A stretch of DNA of 64,000 nucleotides from contig JAJKFL010000008.1 of assembly GCA_021186555.1 (NCBI GenBank), positions 18,345,936-18,409,935 of the forward strand. Direction: 5' to 3'. Under the pieces are notes generated by a model, which saw only the letters and a program-made list of their open reading frames with translations, did no database searches and was not told the DNA's origin. Shown here piece after piece: positions 23,500 to 35,542 of the stretch (position 1 is its first letter; the number at the start of each line of letters is the position of its first letter). The translations under genes were made by a program, and so were the position numbers. Source of the stretch: Reticulitermes speratus. Lineage: Eukaryota > Arthropoda > Insecta > Blattodea > Rhinotermitidae.

Positions 23500-25117
23500 A
23501 ATGCATCAGTGTTTTCAGGGTTTAGGGTTTTTGTCCCAATACTTCTTTATATTGTCGTTTTCTTAAAGTCGCTATATATTTTTTTTTGTTTTTTTAGTGT
23601 TCCGTTTTCGTTTCTGTGTATTTGTATTTTTTGTGTAGTATTTGTGTTCTTGTGCTGGCTTTGTAATTGACACATGTGCTGTTGAACCTCCACGTTAATG
23701 AACACGTATTGAATTATTATTATTACGATTATTATTATTTACCATCGCCACACATAGTATTTAAAATTATGTACCTGACAAAATCATGTTTCTAGAGTAC
23801 CGTATACAATTTTGCAGCTATTTCACAATGGAGTGAGCAGCTGTGATATTGAACCTCATGGTTGTGAGGGTGGAATATCAGGGGTGGAAGAATTAGTTAT
23901 TAGTATTTGTAATTAGTGTTACATGCATGTGATTATTATTATATATTTGAGAGGAAATAAGTCGGTGTTTCAGGGATTGAATAGGATACAAGATCTGAAT
24001 AAAGTAAGACCGATTTTCCTAACATATAAAATAGGCTTGTATAGGGTCCGTATTTTATGTGGCAAATATTATTTCTCATTTCCTGTTGGCTCACTATGTC
24101 CTACTATCCTGTCGGCTGGCTGTGTCCTACTACGTAATTCAAACCTGTCCAACGTAACTCACCTCCTTGCGCTGAAATGTCACGACAGCAAGTTAGCACA
24201 ACCAGCAAGCACAACGCGCTTCTAACGGACATCGTTGCTTGTTCCTTCTTCACTTGCGAAAACAATCTTCTGTTCAAAATCTGAAACCTGCTGAGTGATA
24301 AATACGTACTTTCTGAGCGAGATTGCTAACGTGAATCGAATGGATTCACAGAATAGAAGTCATACCTTACCCTGGAATCCAAACATCCAAGTTTACTTTC
24401 GTAGTTTGATAAGATAAGCAGCTCACCGTGTTAGTCACACAGACAATATTTTCGAAGGGCGGATCCTGTGTACCGACAGGTAAAGCCAATAGCACTGAGA
24501 TGTGATGTCGCGAAATTGGCAGAACTTTACCCACTTTTCGGTGGACACGGTTGCCTCTATTCAGGGAAATCTAAATATGGAAGCAACAAGTTCTTCAGAA
24601 TCGTTGGTTTTTTCTCTAAATTATGTCGCATCCCAACGGACAGTATTCTTTACAGTCACGTCCGTGAGAACCTCTCGTGTCACTTAATATTCATTTACAG
24701 TCACTTTGCCACGCCATAACAGGCATGAAACTGGATTTCTCAACCCAGTGCCATTCAGTGTGTATTCTGATAAATCTTCGTAAACGTGCGTGGTCTAGAG
24801 GAGTGGCTTGTCGTGAGCGTCAGTGCCGGTTTGGATGGCTAAATCTATTCCAAAAAGTAATGCTGATGTCACAAGGTCTGTGACGTCACTATTTCCTGTT
24901 TAGAACCCAAAGAGTGTATACAGGAAGTGGAGAGTCTGATTGTGAGATGTTTTTAATATTTCGATTGTTAGTCCCGGGTATTTTCCGCCGGCGTTAAAAA
25001 TGCACTGTGGCAGAAACATCAGCTTCTGCATCTATCGCTAACCGTCACTGACAAAATCAATCCTATGCTATGGAACGTTGAATTTTGGGATGAGTAACGA
25101 ATTGTAAAGGCCAAAGA
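23500..25117. other. No gene recognised
   Basis: T-rich at 23.5-23.7 kb. A 100-codon frame at 23,923-24,225 (+) shows no domain. I see no exon. Confidence 0.45.
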
Positions 25118-25303
25118 AAGGAGCGGTAATGGCCGGACTGTGGTATTAACGGAGCGGTAATGGCCGGACTGTGGTATTAACGGAGCGGTAATGGCCGGAC
25201 TGTGGTATTAACGGAGTGGTAATGGCCGGACCGTGGTATTAACGGAGCGGTAATGGCCGACTGTGGTATTAACGGAGCGGTAATGGCCGGACTGTGGTAT
25301 TAA
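25118..25303. repeat. 31-bp minisatellite, six units
   Basis: GGAGCGGTAATGGCCGGACT followed by GTGGTATTAAC repeats six times. One unit is short by a G and one has two substitutions. GC-rich compared with its surroundings. Confidence 0.95.
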
Positions 25304-25645
25304 CCCGGAATTTACGTGCAAGGACTGGGAAAATCTTGGTTGAGGAATTAAATCAAGAAAAATCAAATTGACGGCACCTGTTGCGTTTAAGGGAGAAATA
25401 ATTCCATACAGCATTTTGGTTGAAGAACTCAAAGGAAGAGACCACACGGCATATCTAGGAGTAGACGGGAGGATACGTGGAAATGTAACTCAGAGTAGGT
25501 CTGTTACCAAGATGTAATACTGACTGATACGCATTAAGGAAATGGCGATGACATTTCGGGTTTCACAGAAGGGGACAATTTCTCAGTCATCCACATAGCT
25601 ACAAACTGCAATAGGAAGACCCTATGCCGTGATAGTTTTAAGGGG

Positions 25646-25770
25646 GGGGGGGAGAAAGAAAGAAAGAAAGAAAGAAAGAAGGAAGGATAGAATGAAATAT
25701 TTCAATGGATGAATGAATGAAGGAATGAATTAATGAATAAATAAGTGAATGAACAAAGGGAGAAAGGAGG
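25646..25770. repeat. Poly-G, (GAAA)n and (GAAT)n simple repeats
   Basis: A run of G, then GAAA units, then diverged GAAT/GAAC units. Confidence 0.9.
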
Positions 25771-26189
25771 AGATATGAACTTCTTCCGTCAATAAGGGCA
25801 TTAACCGCCATGCGGAAGCATCAGTACAAAACACATCCTATGACTAACACTACACCTCTCTTCTCAGTTTAATGGCCTTGCTGTACGTTTATATTGCTGA
25901 TACGAAACTCCTTTCTCATTTCCATGGATATTCTGAAAAACGAGCCGAATTAGTTAGCGAATAGTGTGCTTGGAAACCTTGGGAGAGTATGAACGAAATT
26001 AGTGACGGAAATTAATTCATCTTTTGGCGATGGCCACCAAGTAATGTCTCCTCGTGCGAGAAATGAGAGAAGGATTTTATTTAAAGACGCTGCCATTTGC
26101 TAAAGTGATATCGTGTAGATGGTAGATGAATGACAAATGAGTATAGAGCATTAATGAGTTGATACCGATAGGGGAAAAGTGAAATTTAT

Positions 26190-26320
26190 ACTCATAGGAA
26201 AACGTGCCCGAATGCCACTGTCCACCACACATCTCACATGGACAGACCTGGGTTCGAATCCGGGCTTTCATGTGAGAGGCCAGCAACTAACCGCCTGAGC
26301 TATGGCATGGACAATCGCTT
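26190..26320 (-). mobile_element. tRNA-like SINE (family 4)
   Basis: Minus strand: GCCATAGCTCAGGCGGTTAG is an excellent A box and is followed ~45 nt on by CCCGGATTCGAACCC, a T-arm-like palindrome. The same element recurs at 31,350-31,470. Acceptor-stem pairing is absent, so it is a SINE head, not a tRNA gene. Confidence 0.6.
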
Positions 26321-27354
26321 CTAGCAAAGCTGTTAACACTACATCAGACAATTCTTAATTATATGCAGTGAATATAAGAATCATATCCTGTTCCTCTAAT
26401 GGACCCAAATGGTATATGGTCACAATTGCTTTGTTAGCGTGAACGGCAATCATTAAGGCATATAACGAGGTAAGTAACGTATTTTACGGACTTGTTTTCG
26501 TATTTCGTTCATTATGTTTCAAAATAACGGCATCTTAACTTTGACATTGTTTACAAAAACTGATAAAAATGCTGTCCTTTGGTCTGAATTCGTAACTGAA
26601 CTTTGTTACGTCAAAAATTTCTAGTTGCTTAAAAACTTCCAGGCATGTGTCGTATTGTTGTCGCAGCCGCTTCAAACCCCAAAGTTTGCCCTGCGTGTTG
26701 ATTATTTTCGAGTAAACTATGCCCATCACATGACCCAACATGTAAAAGAAATCAGGCGGTTTTGGTGGCCACAGAACTGATCCGTTTTGTCCTAGCCATA
26801 ATTCCTAATAGTGAGATTCCAAAATTGTTTTACATCGTGGGTAAGATGAGCAGGAATTCCACATGTATGAAACACCCAATTTTTCGCGTTGCTGTTCGTA
26901 CATAACCCAGTAGCTGAGGTAATTCTCTGTCACCACATCTGGCTAACAAAAAGGTTGACGTGATTGTAGTGTAGAACACCAACCTTATATTTATTGTACA
27001 TAATCACAAATTATCTTGTATAAATTCAGATAATTTTTCTTGCAATTTTGCATTCTGCAACATCCTGTGTTGCAGATTAAAATTCCTTCCCCAAAGAGAA
27101 AACAAATTTTCTTTCTCCAGCGTTGAAATGAACTGAATGAAATTTAATTAAGTGAATTGAATTAGCTAGCAAATAAAGTAACAGTGTTTGAACCTAAGGA
27201 GACTATTGATGAGGTCAGTGACAGAATTCAAGACTAGAACAATGGTGTTCTCTGCTCCAAAGCTATTTATACTGCCAGTCGTAAATTATATTTTCTTCTA
27301 TTCCGATAAATAATTGCAGTAAATAGGCTGTGGGTTTGGAAAACCGAGGAATCG

Positions 27355-27520
27355 TGTCTCGATTACTGGAAGAGGCAGGAGATTTTTCTCTTCCCAAAAT
27401 GGCCAGATGAATCTGGGTTCCACACAGCCTCGTGTTTAATGGGTGCCAGGGGCTTTACCCTCAGGATATAAAGCTGGCCACTCACCTCCATCTGGTGTCG
27501 ATGTCAAGGACGTTGTGCCT
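27355..27520 (+). mobile_element. SINE fragment (family 1, reverse orientation)
   Basis: TTTTTCTCTTCCCAAAATGG, a GGGTGCCAGGGGCTTTACCC segment and CCACTCACCTCCATCTGGTG are the reverse complement of the 47.5/56.7-kb copies. Confidence 0.65.
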
Positions 27521-28129
27521 CTACTGTGCCATGTGCATGACTGGTGTGCAACAGGCATAGCTTTGCCCGTACAACTTTACATTTGATAAACACCACATCA
27601 GAAACATGTATGAAAAATACTTACTTTTTCATTCCTGGGGCAATGGCAGATTCTCTGTAATCTCTTTCCCAACATCTCTCTCTATATGATACATAACTAC
27701 AACAGTCCACAAGTCTAAAGTATTACTCATGTGTAGAGTGAAGTTAAAGGTGGTGTTGAATGATTTCAAATGAGCCGCGATCCATAGCTGAAAGTGGCAT
27801 TACAACATTGATTCATACAAAGCATTATTTTATCAGATCAGTATCCTTTGCCACTTTCTATCAGCCTACTGACTGCATGTGTGCTGTAGATATTTTACAT
27901 TATAGTGTGTGATACTTTCTCTCTCAACATAAATGAATAATAATATATTGAGAGTTTGGCATTTCAGATTCTCAAAGTGGTAATGATGAAGATTTCAAAT
28001 CTTCTGGGATGTTATGTTATGTCCATTGTCAGCTGTTTATTACTGAACATGACATAATATCGCAAAAGACACATATTTTCATATAGTGAAAGTGTTTGAG
28101 AACAAAGAACTAAGGAGGACATTTGGACC

Positions 28130-28450
28130 TATAACAGAGCAAGGAACAGAAGCATAGGCAAGTTTATACTGACTGTATAGTTAGAGCATAATAATTTGTG
28201 CTAGTCAGCAAATATTATGAGGGTGATGAATGATTTGCTAGATATGTAGCATTTATGGAAGAAATGAGAAATATATATACAAAACGATTAAAAACCTGAG
28301 GGAAGCGGCTGCTGGGGAGACCTAAGCATAGATGGAAGGATGATACTGGAATTTATTGAGGGAGTGGACTGGATTCTTACAACTCTGGGTAGTCTCGAGT
28401 GATGGGTTTATGATTTCTTGTGAATGTATTAACAAACCTTGTGGTTTCAT
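28130..28450 (+). mobile_element. LINE 3'-tail relic
   Basis: Reads as a broken GKR-LLGRP-RW-DD tail followed by a degenerate LDS-type segment and TGGTTTCATAAA. Frameshifts and stops throughout. Confidence 0.6.
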
Positions 28451-28719
28451 AAAAGACGGATCATTTCTTGGCCATGTAAACAACTGATAACTTCTCAAGA
28501 AGGACTTGTCACTTGAGACATGCATTTCCATTGTCAGCAACATACAGATATCCATGTGTCTAAAAGTGAATACTGTCATTTTGTAATCATAATATTCCTG
28601 GTGACGAATTGCATATTGAGGAACATTCAGTGTACAGAAATTAATTAAAAGTAAATTATGTTCACTGTAATGCATACTGTATTAACTAAGTAGCTAATAA
28701 CTAACTACCTGCATAGAAA

Positions 28720-28860
28720 AATTTTTCTTGAGAAGCTAGCAATTACTCATCTAATTAAGAAGTTCCCTGCATTCTACAGAACCTGACAGTAATTGTCCTG
28801 GTCACAACAGCCTATCACTTGTCCCTATTCTGAGCCAGATGAATCCAGTCCATACATACC
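28720..28860 (-). mobile_element. LINE 3'-tail relic
   Basis: Minus strand gives GLDSSGSE, then NAGNFLIR, the same tail family as above, in the same orientation as the EB gene and only ~40 bp 3' of exon C2. Confidence 0.6.
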
Positions 28861-28901
28861 ATCATATTTCTTGAAAATCCAATTGCTGCTTTCATACATA
28901 C

Positions 28902-29036
28902 CTACTTTTCTAAGAACACAGTGTCCTTCTTTGTATTCTGTGTTGGTCCCACACTGACATTTACTGTCCTGACATTCTGCTTCATTTGAGTAGGTACACT
29001 GGAGAGACTCTTCACATATCTCATTGTGCTAGACAA
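28902..29036 (-). pseudogene. EB/EGF-like module exon C2, nonsense codon near its start
   Basis: C-type module with acceptor TTTGCACAG and donor after AAAAGTAG as GTATGT. Length 135 nt, compatible with phase-1 introns. After the splice the frame reads TT GTC TAG CAC AAT: the third codon is a stop (complement of 29,029-29,031) where C3 has AAG. Beyond it the frame is clean, ICEESLQCTYSNEAEC and then CQCGTNTEYKEGHC, with all six cysteines at C-x5-C-x7-C-x4-C-x-C-x10-C. Moving the acceptor past the stop would break the phase. A substitution of this kind is hard to blame on long-read indels and argues for real decay. Confidence 0.72.
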
Positions 29037-29269
29037 CTGTGCAAATAACACACATTTCACACATCACTTCGTACCTATAAACTCTTATCTCATCATTAAA
29101 AGTCTCAATTATTCTACATAGCAATGCTTCATTAATGATTCTGCCTGATATACACTTATTTTGGAATAGTTTGAAGACTTGCACATTGCTATGTATCCGT
29201 TCGTATTGGTCACTATTAAATATACATTTTTAATTTTATCTGAAAGAACAAACCAGCTAATAACACATG

Positions 29270-29840
29270 TTGCAGCATGCTTCGTCAGAAGCTGATAATG
29301 CCTCAGCTAGTCAATTAATTTCCCACATTTTACAAAACCCAAAGGTTCCTTACCATTTCCCCAAGAACCCACCACTGTCATGAGCCAGATCAGTCTAGTC
29401 CATGCCATCCTATTGTATTTCTGTGAAATTTATTTTAATATATCTCTTATCTACACAAAATTAATTTTAATATTATCTGTCATCTACACTGTGTCTTCTA
29501 AGTGGTTTCCTTCCTTAAGGTATTCCTACCAGAAATGTTATGCATTAAATTTCTTTCCCATTCATGCCACATGCCCTGCCCATCTCATCCTTCTTGATGT
29601 GATCACCCTAATATGTACTTGGTGAGGAGTACAAGTCGTGAAATGCTCGTTATGCCCTTTTCTCCAGCCTCCTGTTACTTCCTTGCTCTTAGGTACAAAT
29701 GCTTTTTATGTGAAGGACTATTTTGTAAAAGACTCTTCATGCAAGAGAAATTTTCTAATATTTGTCTGTAATCTGTAACACCTGGTTTTTATGTGCACTT
29801 GGGAATATTGTCACAGTATGGGGTACAGGATCACTGAAAA
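29270..29840 (-). mobile_element. LINE 3'-tail relic
   Basis: Related by eye to 40.35-41.1 kb (CTGTTCTGAGACAAATGAGT against CATGAGCCAGATCAGTCTAG, then GGTATTCCTACCA(A/G)AA). Minus-strand translation has the ITSRRMRWAGH-type tail in broken frames. Confidence 0.6.
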
Positions 29841-29849
29841 CTCTTATTC

Positions 29850-32560
29850 AGTTCAGTTTCGTACGAAACTAATTTGAATCTCTGTCTTTAATTTTGTCTG
29901 AATATGTTGCATTTTGTATTTTTTCTTCCAAACACACTTGGATTTCATAATAGAACATCGGTATGGTTTCTGGGAAAACAATAAATATTTACTGAAATAG
30001 AAAATGCAAAGTATTGTAAAGATGGAGAAAAAAATATTGTCTGCAAAATTGCTCTGATAACTAAACTCTTTTCAAAGAAAATTGATTCTAGCCAGTAAGA
30101 GGACCACATAAAGCTTCCAGAAAGTACTTGGATTGTCTTTTCAGGTAGGACAATTTGGGTAGTAGCTTCGTTTATGCAGAGCTCTGATTCCAGTCCACAA
30201 CTTATATTTTGCATAAAGACTTTTGTTTCTAAATAAATAAATTGATGCCTTATTTCTTGATTACCTTATAGTGGTCAATTCCATGGTTTCTTCTCCATAA
30301 AAATTACATTCCTTACTAGGAGCATGTCTCTATAACTGCAGTTGTATTAAGAATTACAGAAAATCTTCAGTTTTTCTGTACTGTAATTTCATATAGTTTG
30401 TTATTGTTTATTATTATTATCATTATTATTATTTCTTGTTTAAATTTCTCTTACGACACTTCATGTCACATTTCAGTTTTACTGAATACATGCAGCATGA
30501 GCCTTCTTAGAGAAGCTGATAGTCATTCAGCTAGTCAGTTTCCCTGCATACTATGGAAACCAAAGGTCTATTGCCATGTTTGCAAGGCGTTCCACTGCAT
30601 TCTCTCATCTATAAATAAGGAAGTCAATATTTTTTTCACTTCAGATTTTCTGAGTAACTGGATTTTACAAGAATGTACTGTGTGTGATGAAATATAACAA
30701 TCTAGTCGAACAACTTAAACTACTCATGAGAGAAGTTCAATTCCTAGTTATACATTCAGCAGTTTACTTTTCTTTTCTCCCAACATGACAAGTTAGTACA
30801 CTGGCAGACATTTCATTACATCACACTTTCATTTGGCCACAGAAACAACTGACCAGTGTTTCATACATGCCACCTGTGGTCTAGAAAAGTTCCTCAATTT
30901 ATAGCGGTATGATTTACTTTCAGGTTTTACTTTAACAATTCACTTCTATTGCTGCAAACTTTTTTAACACCCCCTCTTTTCCTCCTCCTCCTTTTCTTTC
31001 ACCCACACCTTTTTCTTTCACCTTTACGAAATATAAAGACACTTGGCCATGTTCCAATACTCAGAACTCATTTGACTGTCTTTTTCGGGGCTTCCAATTA
31101 CTTGTCTTTGCTGGGCCCATACTAAAATGCTTTTGTGTTATGTCGTGTGTCATCGATCCATTTCAAGTCTCTTCTCAGCTTCAATCTGCGTTTATCCATG
31201 TCCTTTACAATACTCCTTTTCTCCAAGTTGCCTCCCTTTAGTGTTTTCTCACAAAGATGTCAAATATGTAAATTTATGGCATTGGTGATAGATGAGTGAA
31301 TGAGTATGGCTGTTTGTGGAATGATACTGACAGTGGAAATTCAAAATATTTGGATCAAAGCCTGTCCCAGTGCCACTTGTTCACCACAAATCTCACAGAG
31401 ATGGGCTTGGGATTGAACCAAGTTTCCACGATTAGAGGCCAACAGCTGACTGCTGAGCTATGGCATCGCCCACATCACTTCCTAATTACTTCATTAATTT
31501 AATGGTGTGTTTTTAAGGCACCCACACATGTTGTCTGAGGAATTTCATGTGTTGAGTTTCCAGTCTTTCCCGGATCCTTGATGACAGTATTAAGGAGTTA
31601 AGTAAATAGATAAACCATTTCAGATACTAAGGAAAACTGTTTGAGATTAGGATAAAATCAGTCAGAAAGTTCACAGAACTGTTGTGTTTACTGTGATTAT
31701 CACATAAATAATTTGTGTTCCTTTGCACAAACAAGAAAGGAAGGCAAAGTGTGAAGATCATCTATTACCTTTATTTCAACAACTGTAAAATATTTCAACA
31801 GGACATGATATGTGATCTATGTTAAAGGATGCCATTTTGGTCCTTAACCACTACTTTACGTGGTCAATTGAATGTTAATGAATTTCTCAAAAAGGGCTCC
31901 TGTTTGATAGAACTGGAAAGTGATGTACTTGTTTAGAGTTGTCATTATTGTCTTACCGAGCATGGCAGCTTTATTGAATAGAAAGCCTGTATCTGCCAGA
32001 ATGTCTTTGACAGACAGATGAGCAGCATGTAAAAAGTTGTGGCTTGTTGAACTAAAAATAATTTAAGTTGCTGTGCATGTTAATGCTTACAAAAGCTGTG
32101 TACTGAGTAATAACCAAACCTCAATCAGTGACAGTGATTCACCACCCATATTAAAATTATTAAAATTTAAAGTATGAATTTTTATGTTATAAAAATATTT
32201 ATAGTGGAATTTTAGTGAGTACAGAATATCTTCTGTTCAGATGCCATACCAGCACCTCCTGTACAATATGAATAAAACTGCAGATAATGTTGTGAAGGCA
32301 TGTCATTACTCTCTGTGTTAACAGGTAATGCCATGTTTTCTGGTAGTAGAGAGTACCGGCAAATTTTCTTCTTCAAGGAAGGAAGGAAGGTAAGGAGAGG
32401 AAGGAAGGAGAAGGAAGAATAGGAAGGAAGATCGTCTACAGTTAGCTTAATTTTTTTTGCCTCCAAGTGCAGCCATATTTTCTGCCAGAAAGGGTCACCG
32501 ACTGTATGATATTTTACATCTGTAAACCAGGAAGTAATATTTAGAACTATTTAATAATCT
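29850..32560. other. Intron sequence, no gene recognised
   Basis: Holds a short LINE-tail scrap (30,495-30,580), (TTA)n at 30,400, the family-4 SINE at 31.35 kb and a (GGAA)n tract at 32,377-32,430. No further EB exon seen. Confidence 0.5.
31350..31470 (-). mobile_element. tRNA-like SINE (family 4), second copy
   Basis: Minus strand GCCATAGCTCAG..GTCAGCTGTTGGCCTCTAA, then a decayed T-arm region. Matches 26,190-26,320. Confidence 0.55.
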
Positions 32561-32563
32561 TAC

Positions 32564-32704
32564 TTGGAAGGCATTTGGTGTTATGTGCAGCAGCCAAATA
32601 ATTATCTCGGCATGCACATCGGTACCTATCACGCAGCATTGTGTTGCACATTGAGTTTTCAAGTTGGTTGCAGTCAGAATCAGTTACACAGTCCCCTCCA
32701 ATAA
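32564..32704 (-). CDS. EB/EGF-like module exon A2 (intact)
   Basis: Internal exon of the minus-strand cysteine-rich protein. Splice acceptor CTTTACAG precedes TTATTGGAGGGG; donor after CTTCCAA is GTAAGA. 141 nt = two bases, 46 codons, one base. Reads IGGDCVTDSDCNQLENSMC and then CACRDNYLAAAHNTKCLP, six cysteines at C-x5-C-x7-C-x9-C-x-C-x12-C. The last base plus GC of a B-type exon makes Ser. Near-complete identity of exon ends and intron starts with A1 shows both come from one duplicated block. This is the best-preserved A module and the reference for judging A1. Confidence 0.82.
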
Positions 32705-33027
32705 CTGTAAAGCAGAAGTGCTCATCACTTACATGCTTAGTTATCTCTTATTTTTAAAAAATAATGGCAGAGCTTCAGGCACAAATCTGAATAACTTGTA
32801 GGTCTAATGGTTCAATATGACAAACAGTATAGCCTAGAAACCAAAGTAATTTCATGAGAAAATTTAAAGGTAATAAGTAAACTGGCTCAGTTTCTACACT
32901 CCACATATTCATTGTGGAGGTGATATCTTTGTGTTTTTTCCACATTGCAAACCAATTGATGGTATTTGATATGGGAAGTCTATACTAAAAACTTAAATGA
33001 ATTTCATTGGCCCATGATAACATATGT

Positions 33028-33376
33028 CAGGTGTGACCAAACCGCGGCTCGCGAGCCACATGCGGCTCTTTGACATATAATGTGCGGCTCGCAGAAATAT
33101 GTTGGCTGAGCTCCTTTTTGCATTACAATTCATATAAAAGGTAAATAAAAAATTTTGAAGCGTTTATAATTATTTACCAGGTATAAACTGACAGTCCACT
33201 GGATTAAAACGTAAGTTGAATGTTCATGGTGAGTAAATATATTTAAGAATTTTTGTAACAAAATGTGCATGTAACAATAAAAACGTGTGTGTAATATTTG
33301 TTCATGTCTTGTGGCTCTCAAACATCTGAAGTTTATCGTATGTGGCTCTTACGTTAAGCAAGTTTGGCCACCCCTG
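33028..33376. mobile_element. hAT-like MITE with perfect 8-bp target duplication
   Basis: Left end CAGGTGTGACCAAACCGCGG, right end AAGTTTGGCCACCCCTG. Both sides are flanked by ACATATGT (33,020-33,027 and 33,377-33,384). The interior holds GCGGCTCGCGAGCCACATGC and several GTGGCTC/GCGGCTC words. No coding capacity. It lies in the B2-A2 intron, ending 14 bp inside it from the exon B2 donor. Confidence 0.9.
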
Positions 33377-33398
33377 ACATATGTTGTCTTTAACTTAC

Positions 33399-33528
33399 CG
33401 CACCTGGCCCCCTCTCTCTTGAACCCACTCCTACATGAACACTGGCTACTGAAGCACCATACAGTCCTCTGTTTCAGGTCAGATGAGTCCACATGAGTCT
33501 AAATCACGTGTACATTGTTGACCCAGGC
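33399..33528 (-). pseudogene. EB/EGF-like module exon B2, frameshifted
   Basis: Duplicate of B1. Acceptor TACTGCAG precedes GCCTGGGTCAAC; donor after AGGTGCG is GTAAGT. It is 130 nt where the intact B1 is 129. The extra base lies between GLGQQCTRDLDSC-like sequence and LKQRTVWCFSSQC, and without correction the first frame ends in TGA. After the shift the rest reads well (CSCRSGFKREGARC), with the last four cysteines in place. It pairs with A2 just as B1 pairs with A1. Confidence 0.75.
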
Positions 33529-33679
33529 CTGCAGTAAACACAATCCACATTATACATCCATAATCCCTGCATTAATCAAGTATATATAATAGCAGTACCC
33601 AGAAATGCACACATGTGTATTGAAATTAGTTTATATGCATAATGACCTCCTATTTTCATGTATCTGTCCTTTGTGTTTT

Positions 33680-33726
33680 ACCTCCCTGAAGATGGCGGCA
33701 ATGATTGGCCGAAACATGTAGGAAGT
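33680..33726 (+). ncRNA. Hammerhead-ribozyme-like motif (Penelope-element type)
   Basis: ACCUCC, core CUGAAGAU, stem II GGC/GCC with a ten-base loop, GAAAC, AU, GUA, then GGAAGU. Stem I pairs ACCUCC with GGAAGU with one mismatch. Stem III is reduced to one or two pairs. All core residues expected in this variant class are present. One of the two best examples in the window. Confidence 0.65.
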
Positions 33727-33989
33727 CATTGTGTATATAAACTGTGTATATACGGTAAACTAATTTCAATATACTTGTGTCCATTTTTTGGTACTACTAT
33801 TATATTTAAACAATTCATGTATTTCAACAAGTGTGAAGCAATTACATTACTTTGTATAGCTCTCATTTGCCACACAAGTTTATTAGTTAATTTATTAGCA
33901 GTCCCCATTAACTTTCTTCTTTATTAATTCTGGCATGTGTAAAACTACGTGATTCCAGTCTGTACTTTTATAGATATTTATGAAGTACA

Positions 33990-34270
33990 CAGTATTGGCA
34001 CGGAAGTTAAATGCATGCAGGGTTTTGTTCATAAAATCCAAAGGATGAAGATTGCTTGGAAGTCCTAGTCATAGGTGGGGGGATAATATTAAAATGGACC
34101 TTCAACCAGTAAACTGGGATGGCATCGACTGGATTCAGCTGGCTTAGGATAGGGACCAGTGGTGGCCTGTTGTGGAAACAGTAAGGAGCTTTAATGTGCC
34201 AGAAGAAATGGAGAATTTCTTGACTAACCCAGCAACTGTTAACTTCTCCAGGATTCCACTCTGTGGTGTT
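33990..34270 (+). mobile_element. LINE 3'-tail relic
   Basis: Plus strand gives RWGDNIKMDLQPVNWDGIDW, then DRDQWWPVVETVRSFNVPEE, a typical tail with one stop between. Confidence 0.75.
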
Positions 34271-34483
34271 AATTATTTAGTTAAATAATATGAAATAATT
34301 TGCAATTCTTATGAATTATGTTAATGCAGAAACATTTTCCATGTTATCATAAAATGTTCTAGAAATTATTAGTATAGTTGCTTGATGAGCAATGTGATCC
34401 TCGTTTTTGCCTCTGTCGTGTCATTTTCGTCTTCATGATTACTGCGGTTACCCTCACTTTGCTGTCACCACCACATCCCTTCC

Positions 34484-34508
34484 ACCCCCCCCCCCCCCCC
34501 CCCCCCCC
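34484..34508. repeat. Poly-C run
   Basis: About 25 consecutive C. Confidence 0.95.
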
Positions 34509-34754
34509 AGTGCCACCATGTCCACTGGCACTGCTTCCAATACCAGCAAGTCAGTTCCTTTCTATCTGCTTCTCTTACATTTGTATATATATTCTGGATA
34601 TTGAACATGGTGTATTTTGGTTGCAGTATTGGCATAGAGTTAAGAATCTTGGGAAATAAAATGAAACTGAAAAAAAAGTGATAAAGTGAGTGAAGTAAAG
34701 AGCTGAGGGGATGTAGTCAGTATAATGTCTAGGCTACAAGCTGCATGAATGAGA

Positions 34755-34990
34755 AATCGTTTTTCCATTCCTGGCAAGAACATAAGATTTTTTTCTTCTT
34801 CAAAGTGTTTAGAGCAGCTCTTGGGCCTACCCAGTCTCCTATTCAGTGGATACCATGGCCACTTTCCTCGGGGTAAAGTGGCTGCGGCGTGAAGCTGACC
34901 ACTCACCTCCAACCAGTGCTGAGGTTAAGAATGAGTGGAGTTATACTTCCATTCAACCATATGCCTTCATGAATTGTGGAGGGAAAACTT
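34755..34990 (+). mobile_element. SINE (family 1, reverse orientation)
   Basis: CTATTCAGTGGATACCATGG, then GACCACTCACCTCCAACCAG and CATATGCCTTCATG: the reverse complement of the 47.5-kb copy. Confidence 0.65.
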
Positions 34991-35085
34991 TACTTGAGGT
35001 AAGTCAATGACATATGGCCTCAAGATGGACATGTGTAAATTCAGTTGCCAACAAAATAAAGCAGTATATTGGTATAGTAGTATAG

Positions 35086-35542
35086 TACAGTAGACTTCTC
35101 TCTAATTCAGCATCCACGGGACCAGACAGGTGCTGGATTATCAAATATTCCAGATTATCCACAGTACATATACTGACCTAAGTTCTTACAGGTAATTTTT
35201 TGTTGCTGCTCCTATACTTGGGCTGCGCAACTTATCAGAGGAGTATCCTCCTTCAGCTGCTAGTTGATGGGTGTCAGGAGTCCCTTTCTATTTTTTCTGG
35301 AGTCTCTTCAGTTTCTACCAAGGAAGCTGAAGGACCAGGAGGCTGTGGATCAGGAGTCTCCATAGCTGAAGACGTTGATGGAGTAAGAGAAAAGGGGTTG
35401 GGAGATAACCATAATGGTGGATGTAGAGACACCCTTGGAGGCTTTTATGGAGGACTTCCAGACTTGGGGATTATTTTCTTCAGCTGCTAAAGTAGCAGGA
35501 TTTCAAGATTATCAGCGTCTGAATTCAAGGAATTCTACTGTA
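35086..35542. mobile_element. Non-autonomous Tigger-like element
   Basis: TACAGTAGACTTCTCTCTAA at the left and GAATTCAAGGAATTCTACTG-TA at the right form imperfect inverted termini bounded by TA. The interior is Pro/Ser/Glu-type coding-like on the minus strand, as in Tigger C-terminal tails, but has no catalytic domain. Confidence 0.65.

Larger units (their letters stand above)
25780..28120. other. Intron sequence with SINE fragments, no gene recognised
   Basis: Minus-strand frame 26,535-26,741 (68 codons) is open but unrecognised. No EB module found here. Confidence 0.45.

Noticed and set aside
26190..26320. tRNA gene
   Set aside because: A box is good, but the acceptor stem does not pair, the T-arm is palindromic, and the element recurs with a common body at 31.35 kb: a SINE. 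The same applies at 18.2, 56.7 and 62.1 kb.
28902..29036. Alternative acceptor that would skip the C2 stop codon
   Set aside because: The next AG (…GTCTAG) gives an exon in the wrong phase relative to the phase-1 modules around it.
34378..34659. Proline-rich peptide
   Set aside because: Created by a poly-C run.
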